64,000 nt of DNA from Saccopteryx bilineata (GCF_036850765.1 NC_089496.1:51591613-51655612); one strand, 5' to 3'; positions 1 to 12,119 are shown, numbered from the stretch's first letter. Numbers and translations are program-made. The notes: generated by a model from the letters alone, not told the origin.

Positions 1-620
1 ACGCCACGCTTGGCAGACTCAAATGCTCCCGCGGGCCACCCACATGTCACGGGAGCCACGCTCTGTCCCCTGGATGGTTGGCCTTCAAAATCCTTCCCTT
101 TAAGACAGTGCTGCAGTTCTCAGCCTCCTTCCTCCTCGGTTGGCCGGTCTCGAGCCCAGGTCAGCTACCATGATTAATCTACTTATGTAGCGCAGCCATG
201 TGACAGCCACCAGAAGAGATTGCTACCGTCTTTGAGAAACTCTGAGAGTAATGACCAGCATGCAAGTGGGGTAATACCAGCTGTACAATATGACAGGAAA
301 AGTTGAGCCAAGTTCCAAAGACCTCCAAAGCTCTGAATTAAAAGTTGGCCAGAGAAGAGCGGATCGGTCTTTTTAGTCGAAGGAAGGCTCACGAGTTCTG
401 ACCCATGAAACCTTCTACCTCTGCGTATCCTTACGGTGAAAATCACGCCGCTTGGCTCTCCAGCTTCGCCAGGAAAGGCAGCATCGAGGCCTGGCGCACC
501 ACCAAGTTCTAGAAACAGTAACGTTTCCAGTGAAGTCAACGGCTGCTGCATCTTACTGCACTTGATTCAACATTTGGAAATAACTCCTTGTGCATTCCGT
601 AAGGGAGGGAGGCAGTTAAG
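1..620. other. Unique sequence, nothing recognised
   Basis: No repeat family, RNA gene or exon was recognised. Open frames here are short, with no family resemblance. Confidence 0.4.
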
Positions 621-745
621 CATTTTTTCTTCTTCTTTTTTCTTTCTTCTTTTTCCTTCTTCTTCTTCCTTCTTTTTCTTCCTTTTTCTTCCTTCTTCTT
701 CTTTCTCTCTTCTTCTTCTTCTCCTTCTCTCCTTCTTCTTCTATT
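621..745 (+). repeat. (TTC)n-rich polypyrimidine tract
   Basis: About 125 bases are almost purely C and T, dominated by TTC and TTCTT units. The open frame through it encodes only Phe, Ser and Leu runs and is an artefact of the repeat. Confidence 0.9.
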
Positions 746-2030
746 TGTTGCTAAGTATTTCTTAAAAGTGTGGCGCTATGAACCACTTTCATTAGAATCT
801 CTGGCAAACTGGTTAAAAAGGTAGATTTCTTAGGGCCTTCAAAATTATGAATGCAGATTTTTTTTTATCATGACCCGCATTAAGCAAGAACTCTTGACAT
901 TAAGATCCGATGGTATCTGGAAAAAAAACACACTCTATTTCCCATTGTAGCCTCTTCACTTTTGTGTTGTAAAGTGCTCGTCTGGACCTAATAAATGGAT
1001 ACCATGCTCCCCACCTGGACTGCACTCCTAGGCTTTAGACACACTGGACCAGTGACTGGGGGGGAGCAGAACAGGAGGTGCGTAATTAGGGCAAACACCG
1101 AGGCTCTATGATGTATGGAAGGGGCGGAACTCCTCACCTTTTCCAACGCCAACAGAACAAACCTCTTGTAAGCCAAACTATCCACTTGGATGGTTGCAGG
1201 CCAACAAACAGCGCTTGCAGGCTTCAGTGACAAACCTGAAGGGTGCTACTGTCCTAGATCTGGACAGGTCAAGTCTTCCACAGCAAGGGTCACCTCTAGA
1301 CTTCCCGTGTAAAGAAAGACGATCACATAAGCAGAATGTGCGTGCACTAGGGCTCCTTGGCACGCCCCCAGCCACATCCTCTCTTCAAAGCACTTCTCCA
1401 CCTCCCCACCTATTCTCACCAAACACCCACAGCGGGCAAATTACTTTGAAACACTTAAGTATTGTCCAATCTCAACGATGTAATTTAATAAATGCTTATG
1501 AGTTAGCAGCACTGTAGAAGCCTCTCAACGGTTTTCTTCTTTTTCATTTTTCTTCTAAGTGTTTCTCTCCCCTGAACCTGCCCCTTCCCCCCCCCCAGTT
1601 CTCCCTTCCTCCTCCCTCTCACTCCTCCCTCCTCCTCTCCTCCTCTAACCCACCCCCTCCACCTGCTGGGAGAGCAGAGTGCAACACAAAATAAGTCTCC
1701 TTCCAAGGGGAGTATTTCTTTGGCTAAAGCAACACACGCTTTGAAAAGACGTTCTCCAAGGACAGTGACGAAACCAAGCACCAGACCTGCAGTGGTTATG
1801 TGTTGTACCTGTTCACCACTATTCCAAGGAACCACCTCTCTGTTCTTCTCTTCAGGCTGAAATTCTATGTGAAGGGTCTACTCAAGGCAGAAACTGGTCT
1901 GGCACAGGGGAAAGCACACAGGAGAAAAAGCCAAAGTCTGTTACCAGGGCTTCTTCCTCACCGCTGATATTTTGCTGGTATAGTTTCCTGGTGAGCCTCT
2001 CCCATAATAGGTATCTCTGATTCAGTTCAT
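746..2030. other. Unique sequence with a C/T-rich patch
   Basis: No gene or repeat family was recognised. Positions about 1570-1670 are C/T-rich, with a run of C followed by CTCC and CCTC repeats. Otherwise nothing was seen. Confidence 0.4.
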
Positions 2031-2480
2031 CACACGAAGTGTTTACTGAGAACCTACCGTTCTGGGAATCAGTCTAGGTTCTAGAGCTGTATACAAGACA
2101 AGGCCCTTGGCCGCATGGGACTTTCATCTAATGGGAGCTACATAATAATCAGACAAACAAATCAACATATAATGTCATGGGGTATTAAGTACTAAGGGGG
2201 GAAAAAACTGACTAACTTAAGAGGACCAGGGAGTGTCAAGTTGCTGTTTTATAGGAGGTATTCTGGAAAAGCCTCCTGTAAGCTGACAACTGGGTAGAGA
2301 CCGAAAGGAAGCCAGGCAATGAGCCATGGAGGGAAAAGCTCCCGGTGCTAAAGGAATAACATGTGCAAAGGCCCTGGGGAGAGAGCTTGGAGAAAAACAG
2401 GAATGTGAGGCAGTCAGAGTGGCTGCAGTTAAGAAGGGTGGGAGATGAGACATGGGAAGCGGGAATGGTGGACATGGCCA
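2031..2480 (-). mobile_element. L2 LINE 3' relic, antisense
   Basis: The plus strand reads like the reverse complement of the L2 3' end. It has a 'ttctgggaatcagtctagg' and 'acaaggccctt' block, then 'aggaggtattctggaaaag' and 'gtgcaaaggccctgggga'. These follow the order of the L2 consensus, though divergence is high. The open frames over this segment are not genes. Confidence 0.65.
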
Positions 2481-2693
2481 TCAATAGGACCACCCACCCT
2501 GGGTGGCCCTCAGTCCCACCAGACCCAGTTCTGGGCAGGCCTTCGGGCCTGCTCCTCCCTGACACCTACCAAGCACCTTCTCCAGGCCCCTTCCCTCCTG
2601 ACACCCTCCTCCCTGCAGAGTTCCAATACTCCGGTCATTCCTTCACAATTTCCCAAGCAGACAATCAGTACATCTCATTTAAAATACACGGGT

Positions 2694-2725
<32 letters not shown>

Positions 2726-3400
2726 GAGTAATAGACGTAGTAGGAAAGAAGGCAACATGCATATTTAACCACAGCCCTTAAGAGATAGGAAATGTACCAC
2801 AGTCAAGACCGGAGGTTCAGAAACTCAGCTCTAAGGAAAGGCGGCTAAATGAGAGGCGGTGGTCTGCCCTTCTGATTTACCAGTTCTGTGTACTGGGGGG
2901 CAGTCATCATTGAAACAACCTTGGATGTAGGTATGGAGGAGAGCTCAGAGGAAATCAGGACCAGACGGAGCCCTTCACAACAGCTACTGCCAGCCAACCT
3001 CTTCCATCTGCAAGTCCCTCCAGATCCCAAAGTTACCCTCAAAGAGCTGTTACATTAATACAGGTGGCTAATTACTTAAACTTTATAGACAGGACTAATT
3101 TCACTGCTGCCCACCCCCAAGTCACTGGTGCCCCTAAATGAGGAGCTCCCGGCCCCTCCTGAGGCAGAAACCCTTGTCCTAGGCTCTCTAATATCTCGAA
3201 TGTAATGAATTAGGTCCATATCATTCATGGCTAATGGTGTTAGAAGCAGTGGCCCCCAGAGCCGGGTCACCACTGGGGGCAAAGCCCACAGGCTTTAGGT
3301 CAGCAAAGGTCCTAACATCAACAACCCCTGCCAGAAGCTGCCAACTTCAAAAGGCCACCAGGAGGGAGAGGGTCACTCTGCGGGGAGTCCCCATCTCCGG
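2481..3400. other. Mostly unique DNA with a (TTTTG)n run
   Basis: A (TTTTG)n run lies at 2692-2726 and may be the A-tail of an unrecognised retroelement on the minus strand. The rest shows no recognised feature. GC content rises towards the island that follows. Confidence 0.4.
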
Positions 3401-3439
3401 AGCCCCTCGCGGTCACACAATCACGCGCGTGCACGCGCG

Positions 3440-3474
<35 letters not shown>

Positions 3475-4860
3475 TCCCCGCCCTCGCGCGTGCCCGCGGC
3501 ACAACGCGGACTTCCCAATCCCAAACACACGCCGCGCGCACCCCCTGGGCCGGCTGAGTTCTGTATTTCCTCTTCCTCAAAGCTACTCTTGCGATTTCTG
3601 CCGCCCCTCTCCGCTCCGATTTCAGGGCCCAGGGCTCCGCTGCCCCCTTCGCTGAAGGCGCTCCGGGTGCGCCCCCTCTCCCAGGCTGGTCTCTCCCATC
3701 AAAGCCCCCCATCGTCTTTCCCAGTCCCAGTGGGGACTTCAGCGCGTCCTGAGAGGCGGGTATTTACTAATTAATGGTGGTCCCCGGGGCTACCAGCTGC
3801 CCCGACCACCCACCCACTCCCGTCCCTCCAGGCCCTCCATCGCTCTTCAGCCCATCACCGCCCACTCCCAGGAGCGCGGTCGCTGGGGGATTCCCTCCCA
3901 TCTGCCAGTGCCCGAGAAAAGCCGGGAGTCCGAGCCGCCAGTTCCTCCTCCGGCGCAGCCTCTCGGGTCTCCAAGCCCCCAGCCCCACACTCCTCCTTGT
4001 CCCCAATCCCCGGACGCAAGCAGCGCAATGCTTCGGCGGCCCCCTCCAGCCGGTCATGGCCGAACATCTATCTCTGCGGGTTCTCGGGCCCCAGGCTCTG
4101 CGCTCCATCCCCGGGCCCCCTCCCTCCGCGCCTACTCCCCCCGCCCCCGCCCCTCTCTGTCCAGACTTCCCCAACTGCGGAGCGTCCCAGCGCGCCCGCA
4201 GCCTTCACCCCGCAGAGCGCAGAGCGCCGCGGCCACCCCCGCCCCGAGCGCGGCGCCCCCGGGGAGGAAACAAAAGTGTCTCCGTGGCGACCAGAGTCCC
4301 CCCTAGAGCAGGACGCCTCCTCCTTGACCCAGCCCTACCTCTCCCCTTCCTGGTCGCACTGAGGTCAGCGAGTCGGGGCGCGGCGCCAGCCCAGGAAACT
4401 TTACGAACCTGCCCGGGGTCGCCGGACAGCGGCTGTGGCGGCGAGGGTTCTCCGCGAACACAGCTCTGGCGACCGGAGACCATCGATGGCGGGCAGGAGG
4501 CTCTGTGGCCCTGCTCTGGCCGCGGCGGTGTGGGTGGTCTGCCTCTATCCCGTGCCCATCCTCGGCCGCTGGCGCTCGCTGGAGCACACGCACTTACACT
4601 CGGCTCGGCTCGGCCGGCTGCCGCGCTGCCGGCTGCCGCTGCTCTCACTTCCTCTTCCTTCCTCCTGCTGGCCAGAGACACATTGTGCATCTGCAAGGCA
4701 TCCCGAGATCAGCCGCGAACTCTCCTCCGGGCGGACGCTGCGGAGTGGCCGCCGCCACCCCCGGCACCTGCGCCTGGACACGCGTAGTTCGCTCGCTCGC
4801 CCCCTGCGCGCGCCCAGGTGCCTGCCCACTGCACTTTGCTGGGTGGGGTGGGGGTGGGGA
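3400..4860. promoter_or_regulatory. CpG island, likely promoter of an unidentified gene
   Basis: About 1.4 kb is strongly GC-rich with frequent CpG, unlike the AT-richer flanks and unlike any transposon seen here. It contains perfect Sp1-type CCCCGCCCC boxes at 4145-4153 and 4237-4245. CpG islands of this size in mammals usually mark a transcription start. Direction is uncertain. On the minus strand a purine-rich stretch typical of a 5' UTR (about 4700-4600) ends at a good splice donor, AGT|GTAAGT, with the intron starting at 4597. On the plus strand there is a TATAAATA motif at about 4951 and weaker donors. No recognisable coding exon is present, so the first exon is probably non-coding or the coding part is too short to identify. 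Confidence 0.7.
3422..3474. repeat. (CG)n/(CA)n alternating purine-pyrimidine array
   Basis: A GCGCGTGCACGCGC segment runs into a (CA)n tract. It lies at the edge of the CpG island. Such alternating tracts can adopt Z-DNA. Confidence 0.95.
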
Positions 4861-5932
4861 ACAGGGAAGGGCAGTGCCCACGACTTTTTGAAGTCCCTCT
4901 ACTTAAAAAATTAAAAAAATGTCGAACACCCTGCACGCTTCAGATCTGCTATAAATAATACGTGTAAGCCTAACTTCTCGGACGAGCTCGCGCTCGGCGT
5001 TTTGCAGGCACTAATTAACTCCATCGCCTCATAGCGCCGCCTCCAAGAGGTCGAGAGCTAGTGGCCTCTTTCTACAAGGCTTTATTTTGACAACTGGTTC
5101 GGAATTTTGAGAGGAACTTGGGGTGGGTTGTTTTAAAGCTACTTTAAGAGGCTGATGTGTTTGTTTTGACGCTCTGCCTCTACCCTTGGGCAGCGGGCAA
5201 AAATAACTAGGGAACATTGCCTTCCCCTAACACTCACCTAGGCATTTATGGACTTCAGGATTTATTTCTGGTCAGTTAATCCAAAGACTTCCTAATTTTG
5301 CATAAGTTTGCCTAAAGCAAGATGTTCTCCCCCCAGTTTGGTATTTAGAGTACCTTATTTAGTTCATGCAACCTACTTTAGTCATTTTCAAAGCAGAAAT
5401 CAAACACGTTCACTCCCAGTTTAGCTGCCAGGAGGAAAATGGCAGTCACTGGAAGTTGCAGGAGCAGCACCTGTGCTCCCCAAATTCAGAAATATCTACA
5501 TTGGCATTGCCAGAAAACGCAAAGCATCCCCTTCAAATTGCCAGAGGAGGTACCTTGGGGACAGAGAGGGATTAGAATCAAAGGTGGAAAGCAAAGCTCC
5601 TTTAAAAATTCAGTCCACCCCTCCTCCCCAGACTGAAGTCATAGCCCTGTGCTGGCTGCTCATAGCAGCCAAGGGTGCTGAGCAACTACTGACCACTGGA
5701 AGTGTGGCTAGTCCTGAGATGTCCAGCCGGTGGAAAACAGACTGAGTGTGAAAAACAGACTGTAAAGGAGCTTGTTAATAATTTTGGTGTTGATTATATC
5801 ATTTCCATGGATGATAATAGTTTATATTGTATATATATCAATTGGGTTAAGATATACATTTATACTATATATCGATCTATATATGTCACATATAAAAAAC
5901 TATACACATACACACACAAACTCAAAATAATT
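4861..5932. other. AT-rich flank of the CpG island
   Basis: No exon or repeat family was recognised. A TATAAATA motif sits at about 4951. A consensus-like splice donor for the minus strand (AG|GTGAGT) has its intron start at 5237, but nothing else marks an exon there. A TA-rich stretch occurs at about 5815-5900. Confidence 0.35.
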
Positions 5933-5949
5933 CCACTGGTTTCTTTTTA

Positions 5950-6323
5950 TTTATTTATTTATTTATATTTTTCTGACACTGGAAATGGGGAGGCAGTCAG
6001 ACAGACTCCAGCATGCGCCCGACCGGGATCCACCCAGCATGCCCACCAAGGGGCGATGTTCTGCCCATCTGGGGCATCGCTCTGCTGCAACCAGAGCCAT
6101 TCTAGTGCCTGAGGCAGAGGCCACAGAGCCATCCTCAGCGCCCTGGCAAACTTTGCTCCAATGGAGCCTTGGCTGTGGGAGGGGAAGAGAGAGACAGAGA
6201 GAAAGGAGAGGGGGAGGGGTGGAGAAGCAGATGGGCGCTTCTCCTGTGTGCCCTGGCCGGGAATCGAACCCGGGACTCCCGCACGCCAGGCCGACGCTCT
6301 ACCACTGAGCCAACCAGCCAGGG
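5950..6323 (-). mobile_element. tRNA-derived bat SINE (family A), antisense
   Basis: On the minus strand this reads CCCTGGCTGGTTGGCTCAG with a tRNA-like A box and the B box GGTTCGATTCC, then the family body and an A-rich tail (T-rich at about 5945-5970 on the plus strand). Target-site duplication CCACTGGTTTCTTTTTA occurs at 5933-5949 and 6324-6340 and is perfect over 15-17 bases. Open frames on both strands derive from the element. Confidence 0.95.
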
Positions 6324-6340
6324 CCACTGGTTTCTTTTTA

Positions 6341-7335
6341 GATTCTTAATGTGGCTATCAGAAAAAGTAAGATTGCGTGTACGGCTTTCATTATATTTCT
6401 AATGAACAGCTTGGGTCCGACCCCTTATTACATGTATAACCTTGGGAGGAAGTATTAGTAGCAGGAATACTTGGGTACACATCGTTATAAGCCAATAACT
6501 TAAAGCAGGATGATTTCAGGAAAGTAATTTAAATTCTCTATTTTCTCATCTACACAACAGTAATGGTATAATAACAGTCAACAGGGCAACTATCACATGA
6601 GGTAATTTAATAAGCAGTTGGTAAAAGGATCCTTCACTAATGATGCTGAAACACTTTAGTGACAAGTATGAATTTGAGCCACAACTTTCTAGCTGACATA
6701 CGAAGACGTTAGTTTTAGTGCAGACACATGAGCGCTCAGTTCCTATTAGCTGCCATAACTGTCCCAAGAGTATATAGGGGACTCTGTGTCCATTCCTTGC
6801 ACAGAATGAGACAAACCCACCTCCCTGTCACCTCTGCTCCCAGCTCTGCCCTCTGCAGCCAACATGGAGTAAGTCACATCCTTCCTCCAAGAGATAACCC
6901 GTCATTTGAAGATAGCCCACTCATTCTATCTAAACATTCTCTTCTGGGGAGTAAACACTCTCAGTTACTCTAACTTATCTTCACGTGACATGGTTTCGAA
7001 TCTCTCTCATCTTTGCCACGCTGCCCTTAAATGACAACTGTCTCTGCCTTTTCAAAAGTTTACTTGTCATGTAAATTAATTAATGATACAATCAATTAGC
7101 CTGAGCTCTTGTCAATTTTTAAAAATAATACAACCTAAGATTGGAAATTCTTTCCTATGTTACTGTTAGGCTATATCTGTGCTTACGGGGTAGGTCTCTG
7201 GGACCAAAGCCACTGGTCCATCTTCTCTGAGTCTCTAGATTTGAGTCAGGCATCCACTCATCTCACTACGGGGTTCCTTCTGTCGTGGGGATCAGCCTTC
7301 TTTGGATTTGTTCTGTTGGGTTCATTCAGTTCCTT
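6341..7335. other. Unique sequence, nothing recognised
   Basis: About 1 kb of moderately AT-rich DNA without a recognised repeat, exon or RNA gene. Confidence 0.4.
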
Positions 7336-7347
7336 ATAACCCTCTGA

Positions 7348-7730
7348 GGCCCTGGCCGGTTGGCTCAGTGGTAGAACGTTGGCCTGGCATGCAGAAGTCC
7401 CGGGTTTGATTCCCGACCAGGGCACACAGGAGAAGTGCCCATCTGCTTCTCCACCCCTCCCCCTCTCCTTCCTCTCTGTCTCTCTCTTCCCCTCCCACAG
7501 CGAGGCTCCATCGGAGAAAAGATGGCGCAGGCGCTGGGGATGGCTCCTTGGCCTCTGCCCCAGGCGCTAGAATGGCTCTGGTCGCAACAGAGCGAAGCCC
7601 CGGAGGGGTAGAGCATCGCCCCCTGGTGGGCATGCTGGGTGGATCCCGGTCGGGCGCATGCGGGAGTCTGTCTGACTGTCTCTCCCCGTTTCCAGCTTCA
7701 GAAAAATACAAAAAAAATAAATAAATAAAA
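7348..7730 (+). mobile_element. tRNA-derived bat SINE (family A), sense
   Basis: The tRNA-like head has A box TGGCTCAGTGGTAGA and a B-box region (GGTTTGATTCC here). The body contains the pyrimidine-rich CTCTCTGTCTCTCTCTTCCC stretch and the tail is an AAATAAATAAAA run. Perfect 12-bp duplication ATAACCCTCTGA occurs at 7336-7347 and 7731-7742. Near the 3' end it has CTGTCTCTCCCCG, the variant shared with the copies that carry an internal duplication, but it lacks that duplication. Confidence 0.96.
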
Positions 7731-7815
7731 ATAACCCTCTGAACTGTAGAGTTGCCAAGCCTTATTGTTCTGTTGTTTTCATCAAGACATCTTAGAGATA
7801 TCAGATACCTTAGAG

Positions 7816-8148
7816 CAGGGGTCCCCAAATTACGGCCCACGGGCCGCATGCGGCCCCCTGAGGCCATTTATCCGGCCCCCACCGCACTTCCGGAAGGGGC
7901 ACCTCTTTCATTGGTGGTCAGTGAGAGGAACATAGTTCCCATTGAAATACTGGTCAGTTTGTTGATTTAAATTTACTTGTTCTTTATTTTAAATATTGTA
8001 CTTGTTCCTGTTTTGTTTTTTTTTACTTTAAAATAAGATATGTGCAGTGTGCATAGGGATTTGTTCATAGTTTTTTTTATAGTCCGGCCCTCCAACACTC
8101 TGAGGGACAGTGAACTGGCCCCCTGTGTAAAAAGTTTGGGGACCCCTG
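7816..8148. mobile_element. Non-autonomous hAT transposon (MITE), 333 bp
   Basis: Terminal inverted repeats begin CAGGGGTCCCCAAA and end TTTGGGGACCCCTG. There is no transposase frame inside. Flanks are CTTAGAG and CTAGAG, which looks like a decayed 8-bp hAT-type duplication. By eye it is about 93% identical to the copy at 53550-53880, so both belong to one family that amplified in this lineage. Confidence 0.92.
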
Positions 8149-8329
8149 CTAGAGGAATCCACCTTCACCCTGGGCTCAGCTGGGGGTCTGCAGTGGGCAC
8201 AGTAGAGTGGTGTTGTCACATGGAAGGGTTCCACCTCTGGACTTGCTTGTTGGGTACAGCCCAGCATTGCCGTGGACTGCAGTCATCACCCCATGCCAGT
8301 GACAACGCTCACGATTAAAGCCATACCTC

Positions 8330-8430
8330 CCGGGAAGGGCTGAACAAGGACTAACTGAGTTAATACATTAAAGTTTTTGGAACAGGGCCTGGCATATAGA
8401 AGCAGTTGATAAATGTTACCTTATATTATC
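8330..8430 (+). mobile_element. MIR SINE 3' fragment
   Basis: The text 'actgagttaatacattaaag', then 'aacagggcctggcatatag' and 'gataaatgtta', follows the 3' half of the MIR consensus in order. Confidence 0.75.
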
Positions 8431-10909
8431 TACATCCATCTTCTAATCAACAAATCGTGTTCACAGAGTCCAAAAAGTTCAAAATTTTTTTTCTTTTTTT
8501 ACATAGAAGTTTTCCTACATAGGAGTTTGTAGCCATAGGGGAGGGAAAGACTAGTATTACTGCTCTGATTTTATTTCAGCTCCTGGACAGAGCTGGAGCT
8601 CTTTAGACCACACTGTATTAGAAAGGAGGGCCACTGGAGGTAAGGCAGGGTGGGGACAGAGTCCAGGAGCAGCCCTGCGCTGGCACCGACAGTAAGCACA
8701 CCTGGGCTGGGCTTAGCGTCTGCTGACAAGCCCACCTCGTCTATGTCTCAGGGGTGGGGAAGGGGGCTCACGCTCTCCTCTGCAGGACCACCCTTCTCTG
8801 CTTCAGGCCGGGCAGGAGGGAAAGAACTGGAGAGACAACAGAACTCCCCGAAGCCTCCACTCTAAACGGATTGGCTAGACCACGCCGACAAGACAGCTTT
8901 GCACTGTTGACAGATGGACGGGTGTTTGGGGGACTTTCCAAGATTTTCATACCTTGATCTTGTGTTTCCTGTAATTGCATCCTTCTTTACATGTACAGAA
9001 TCCAAGCTGGGAGGGGTGAGTGGATGGTGACCAAAACGTCACCACGAGACCCCAAAAGGCAAAAATTAGCCTGTTATTTTTTAATGACGACTCACGTTGA
9101 TCAACCTTTGTCTTTTAAGTGATCACAAATATTCATTTCTAATTCATTAAAAAGAAAAGAAAAATAAAACACTAATTGGTCTCCAAACGGGGCCTTGTGC
9201 ATTTAATAATGCATTTAGTAATTTGTTTCAGAATTCTGCTCCCCATCTGCCTCCACTTCCTTGAGCGGTTGCTTGAAGAATTTATTCTCTTTTCCTGTCT
9301 TAGAATCAGGCTCATGTTGGCTTGACTCCAGACTTCAGACAACTCAGAGGGCAGAGAAAGTAGCTGTACCAGAGATAACAAGGTCTGGGCAGCCCGCAGA
9401 CAATCAGAGTGACAAGGGAGACTGGTTGCCAGGGCACCCTTTCTGTCAATCACTCATTAATTCGATGTGCATCTAATGCCTTTAAATGTGAGCCACTGTG
9501 AGGGGAAAGGAGGCTACAATGGTGGAGTGGGAGGAACACGGGCGCCCCCTCCTGGTACCTCCTTTCTAGTTAGGAAGACAGACTTGAACACAGGAACGTC
9601 AGGAGGCTGCAGGACAATATGGAAAAGCAGGGATGCGAACATCCCCTGTCTGAGCCTCCAGGGCAAGTTCTGCTTGCGCTGAGACCTGAGGGGAGAGGAT
9701 GTATTATTATTAGCCAGGACAAAAGGGGGAAAAGAAAGTGGACTAGATAATGAGGAAGGATTCTAGGCCAAGAGAGAGTGAGAGAGAGAGAGAAAGGGAA
9801 AAAAGCTGTTTGTAGAAATCATAAAGTAGAAGGAAACTTAAAAGGTCCATCTGACTGAAAAGTGTGAGGATATCAAAATTGAGAATAAGAGTAGTGGGAA
9901 GGAGGTGAAATTTGGGAGCCCTGAGAGTCATATCACAGAGTTTAATATATGGATATATGAAAAATAATTGGAAGGTGCCAAAACATTTTTTTTTGTCTTT
10001 TGTTCTGCTTTGTTTTGTTTTCCGAGTGAAATATTTTCAGCAAGAGATTGTCATGGTTAGTTTTTGTTTGTTTGTTTTTTAAGTTCATCCTATTAAACAG
10101 AGAATGAATTACAGAGGGGACAAAAATGCACATGGGAAGAACAAACAGGGAGTTACTGTGGAAACAAAAGCTAGAGATGATGGTCACCCATCAGCCAGGG
10201 ACGGGGAGACCCGGAGAAGCAGAAACGTTACAAAGGAGAAAAGGGCGGGTAGAAGCCACAGTTATTCACCCCAGTCAGGGAGGCTCACAGAGAAGTGATT
10301 TGTTCTCAGGCTCGGTCTCCTGGCTCAGTCTTCCAGCTCACCAGCTCCGTCTTCAGCTTTGTTCATTCTTCCTATTTACTTAGGTTTCTTTCATGGTCAG
10401 AATGTCAATTTCCAGATTCCCTAACTGGCCCCTTTTCATAATTACCTGTAGTAGATGCTGTGTGCCCCGCCCAGATTCCTCCCCACTCAGGACCAAGGTA
10501 CCAAGTGTCCTCCTCCGTGGAGACACAATGTCTATCTTAGTGTTTTTTCCCCTCCTTGCAGTTTCACATTGCCAAAGCACGTGAAAGTCTTTCGTGTCCT
10601 TATAAATGGAATCCACCTTACTCTTGAAGACATTCTCTATGACTCTTAGGTGTTTCTGCCCTGATATGGCCTTCTCCCTCACTGTTTCCTCAGAATTCCT
10701 TTCCATTTCCCTGTAATTATATCCTCTGTTTCTTGACTACCTTGGTTTTCTGCTTTCTAAGTTTCCATTTTTTTAACTGAAATACATAAACCAAATAACA
10801 TTTTTTCCCCAAAAAGTATGAATGGGAGGTAAGCTTTGCTGAGAAACTGGATGCCTGAAAATATCTTTATGTTGCAGTTACATATGATTGGTAGCCACGA
10901 GTACTCTCT
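8431..10909. other. Unique sequence with small simple repeats
   Basis: About 2.5 kb without a recognised gene. A (GA)n run lies at 9771-9794. No repeat family was recognised with confidence. Confidence 0.35.
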
Positions 10910-10921
10910 CAACAATATGGC

Positions 10922-11318
10922 TTTTTTTTTTTTTTTTGTATTTTTCTGAAGCTGGAAACGGGGAGAGACAGTCAGACAGACTCCCGCATGCGCCCGACCG
11001 GGATCCACCCGGCACGCCCACCAGGGGTGACGCTCTGCCCACCAGAGGGCGATGCTCTGCCCCTCCGGGGCGTCGCTCTGCCGCAACCAGAGCCACTCTA
11101 GCGCCTGGGGCAGAGGCCAAGGAGCCATCCCCAGTGCCCAGGCCATCTTTGCTCCAATGGAGCCTCGCTGCGGGAGGGGAAGAGAGAGACAGAGAGGAAG
11201 GAGAGGGGAGGGGTGGAGAAGCAGATGGGTGCTTCTCCTGTGTGCCCTGGCCGGGAATCAAACCCGGGACTTCTGCACTCCAGGTCGACGCTCTACCACT
11301 GAGCCAACCGGCCAGGGC
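10922..11318 (-). mobile_element. Bat SINE family A, subfamily with internal duplication
   Basis: Antisense copy with a T-run at its left end (the A-tail). Perfect 12-bp duplication CAACAATATGGC occurs at 10910-10921 and 11319-11330. It carries a tandem 21/22-bp duplication of the CCCACCAGGGG-CGCTCTG motif at 11017-11037 and 11038-11059. The insertion appears to lie within old L1-related DNA that resumes downstream. Confidence 0.95.
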
Positions 11319-11330
11319 CAACAATATGGC

Positions 11331-11570
11331 ATTTTAATGCAATCATACAGTGTGTGAGCTTCAAGGTAAGGTTTGTGGGTTTTTTTTTCAACTCAGCGTG
11401 ATTCCCTGTAATTTTCCTACATTGTTACTAGTACAATAGTTCATCCTTCTTTATTTCTGAGTCACACTGCATAATATGGATGACCACAGTGTGTTTATCC
11501 AGTCATCCTCTTAAGGACAAATGTACTAATTTTAACTGTGTTTTCAATGACTTTTGACAAAACGATATAC
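11331..11570 (-). mobile_element. Old L1 fragment, antisense
   Basis: The plus strand has 'aatcatacagtgtgtgagc', 'aatagttcatccttctttat' and 'gtttatccagtcatcc' in the order of the reverse complement of an L1 3' region. It is heavily diverged. Confidence 0.6.
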
Positions 11571-11574
11571 CTGT

Positions 11575-12109
11575 GGCACCGTCTCCACAATGATAAATAG
11601 GGCATTTACTCAAGGGAAATGAAAATACACGTTCACACACTGCCTCCATCGATTTATGTAGCTGTGTCATTCTTAATAGCTAAAGATTAGAAACCACCCA
11701 CCTGGCCAACCGCAAATGAATAAATAAATGAATAAATAATGATATAGCTGTACAACGGGTACCACTCAGCCATAAAAAGAAATAAACTAATGATATAAAT
11801 ATCACTCACGGTGAAGAAAAATAAAAGGCAAGGCAGAAAAGAGTACACGCCCTATGAGTCCATTTACATGGATTTCTAGACAAGGTAACGCTAAGCCAGA
11901 GTGTCAGAGCTCAGATCAGTGATTGACATCTCTAAAGCTTTGGAGCAGTAAAGGGTAACAAGGGTTAGATATATGGTGGTGGAAGGAGATCTAAATTTGG
12001 GTGGTGAACACACAATACAATTTACACATGATGTATCACAGAATTGTTAGTTTGAAACCTGTATCACTGTACTAACCAACGTCACCCCAATAAATTTACT
12101 TTTAAAAAC
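11575..12109 (+). mobile_element. L1 3' end, sense
   Basis: It contains 'aatagctaaagattagaaac', 'accactcagccataaaaag', 'gagtccatttacatgg' and ends 'gtcaccccaataaatttac' plus an A-rich tail. These are the usual landmarks of the end of L1 ORF2 and its 3' UTR. No intact frame remains. Confidence 0.85.
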
Positions 12110-12119
12110 ATGTCTTTGG

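Noticed and set aside
3774..4787. A 337-residue plus-strand frame in the CpG island
   Set aside because: It is Pro-, Ala- and Arg-rich low-complexity sequence, open in several frames at once, as expected where stop codons are rare because of GC content.
5959..6327. A 122-residue minus-strand frame starting MALAGWLSGRASAWRAGVPG, with near-copies at many other positions
   Set aside because: The same peptide appears wherever a family A SINE lies. It is the translated SINE, not a gene family.
7348..7430. Possible tRNA genes at SINE heads, with good A and B boxes
   Set aside because: The sequence runs on into the SINE body with target duplications. They are retrotransposed tRNA-derived heads, not tRNA genes.
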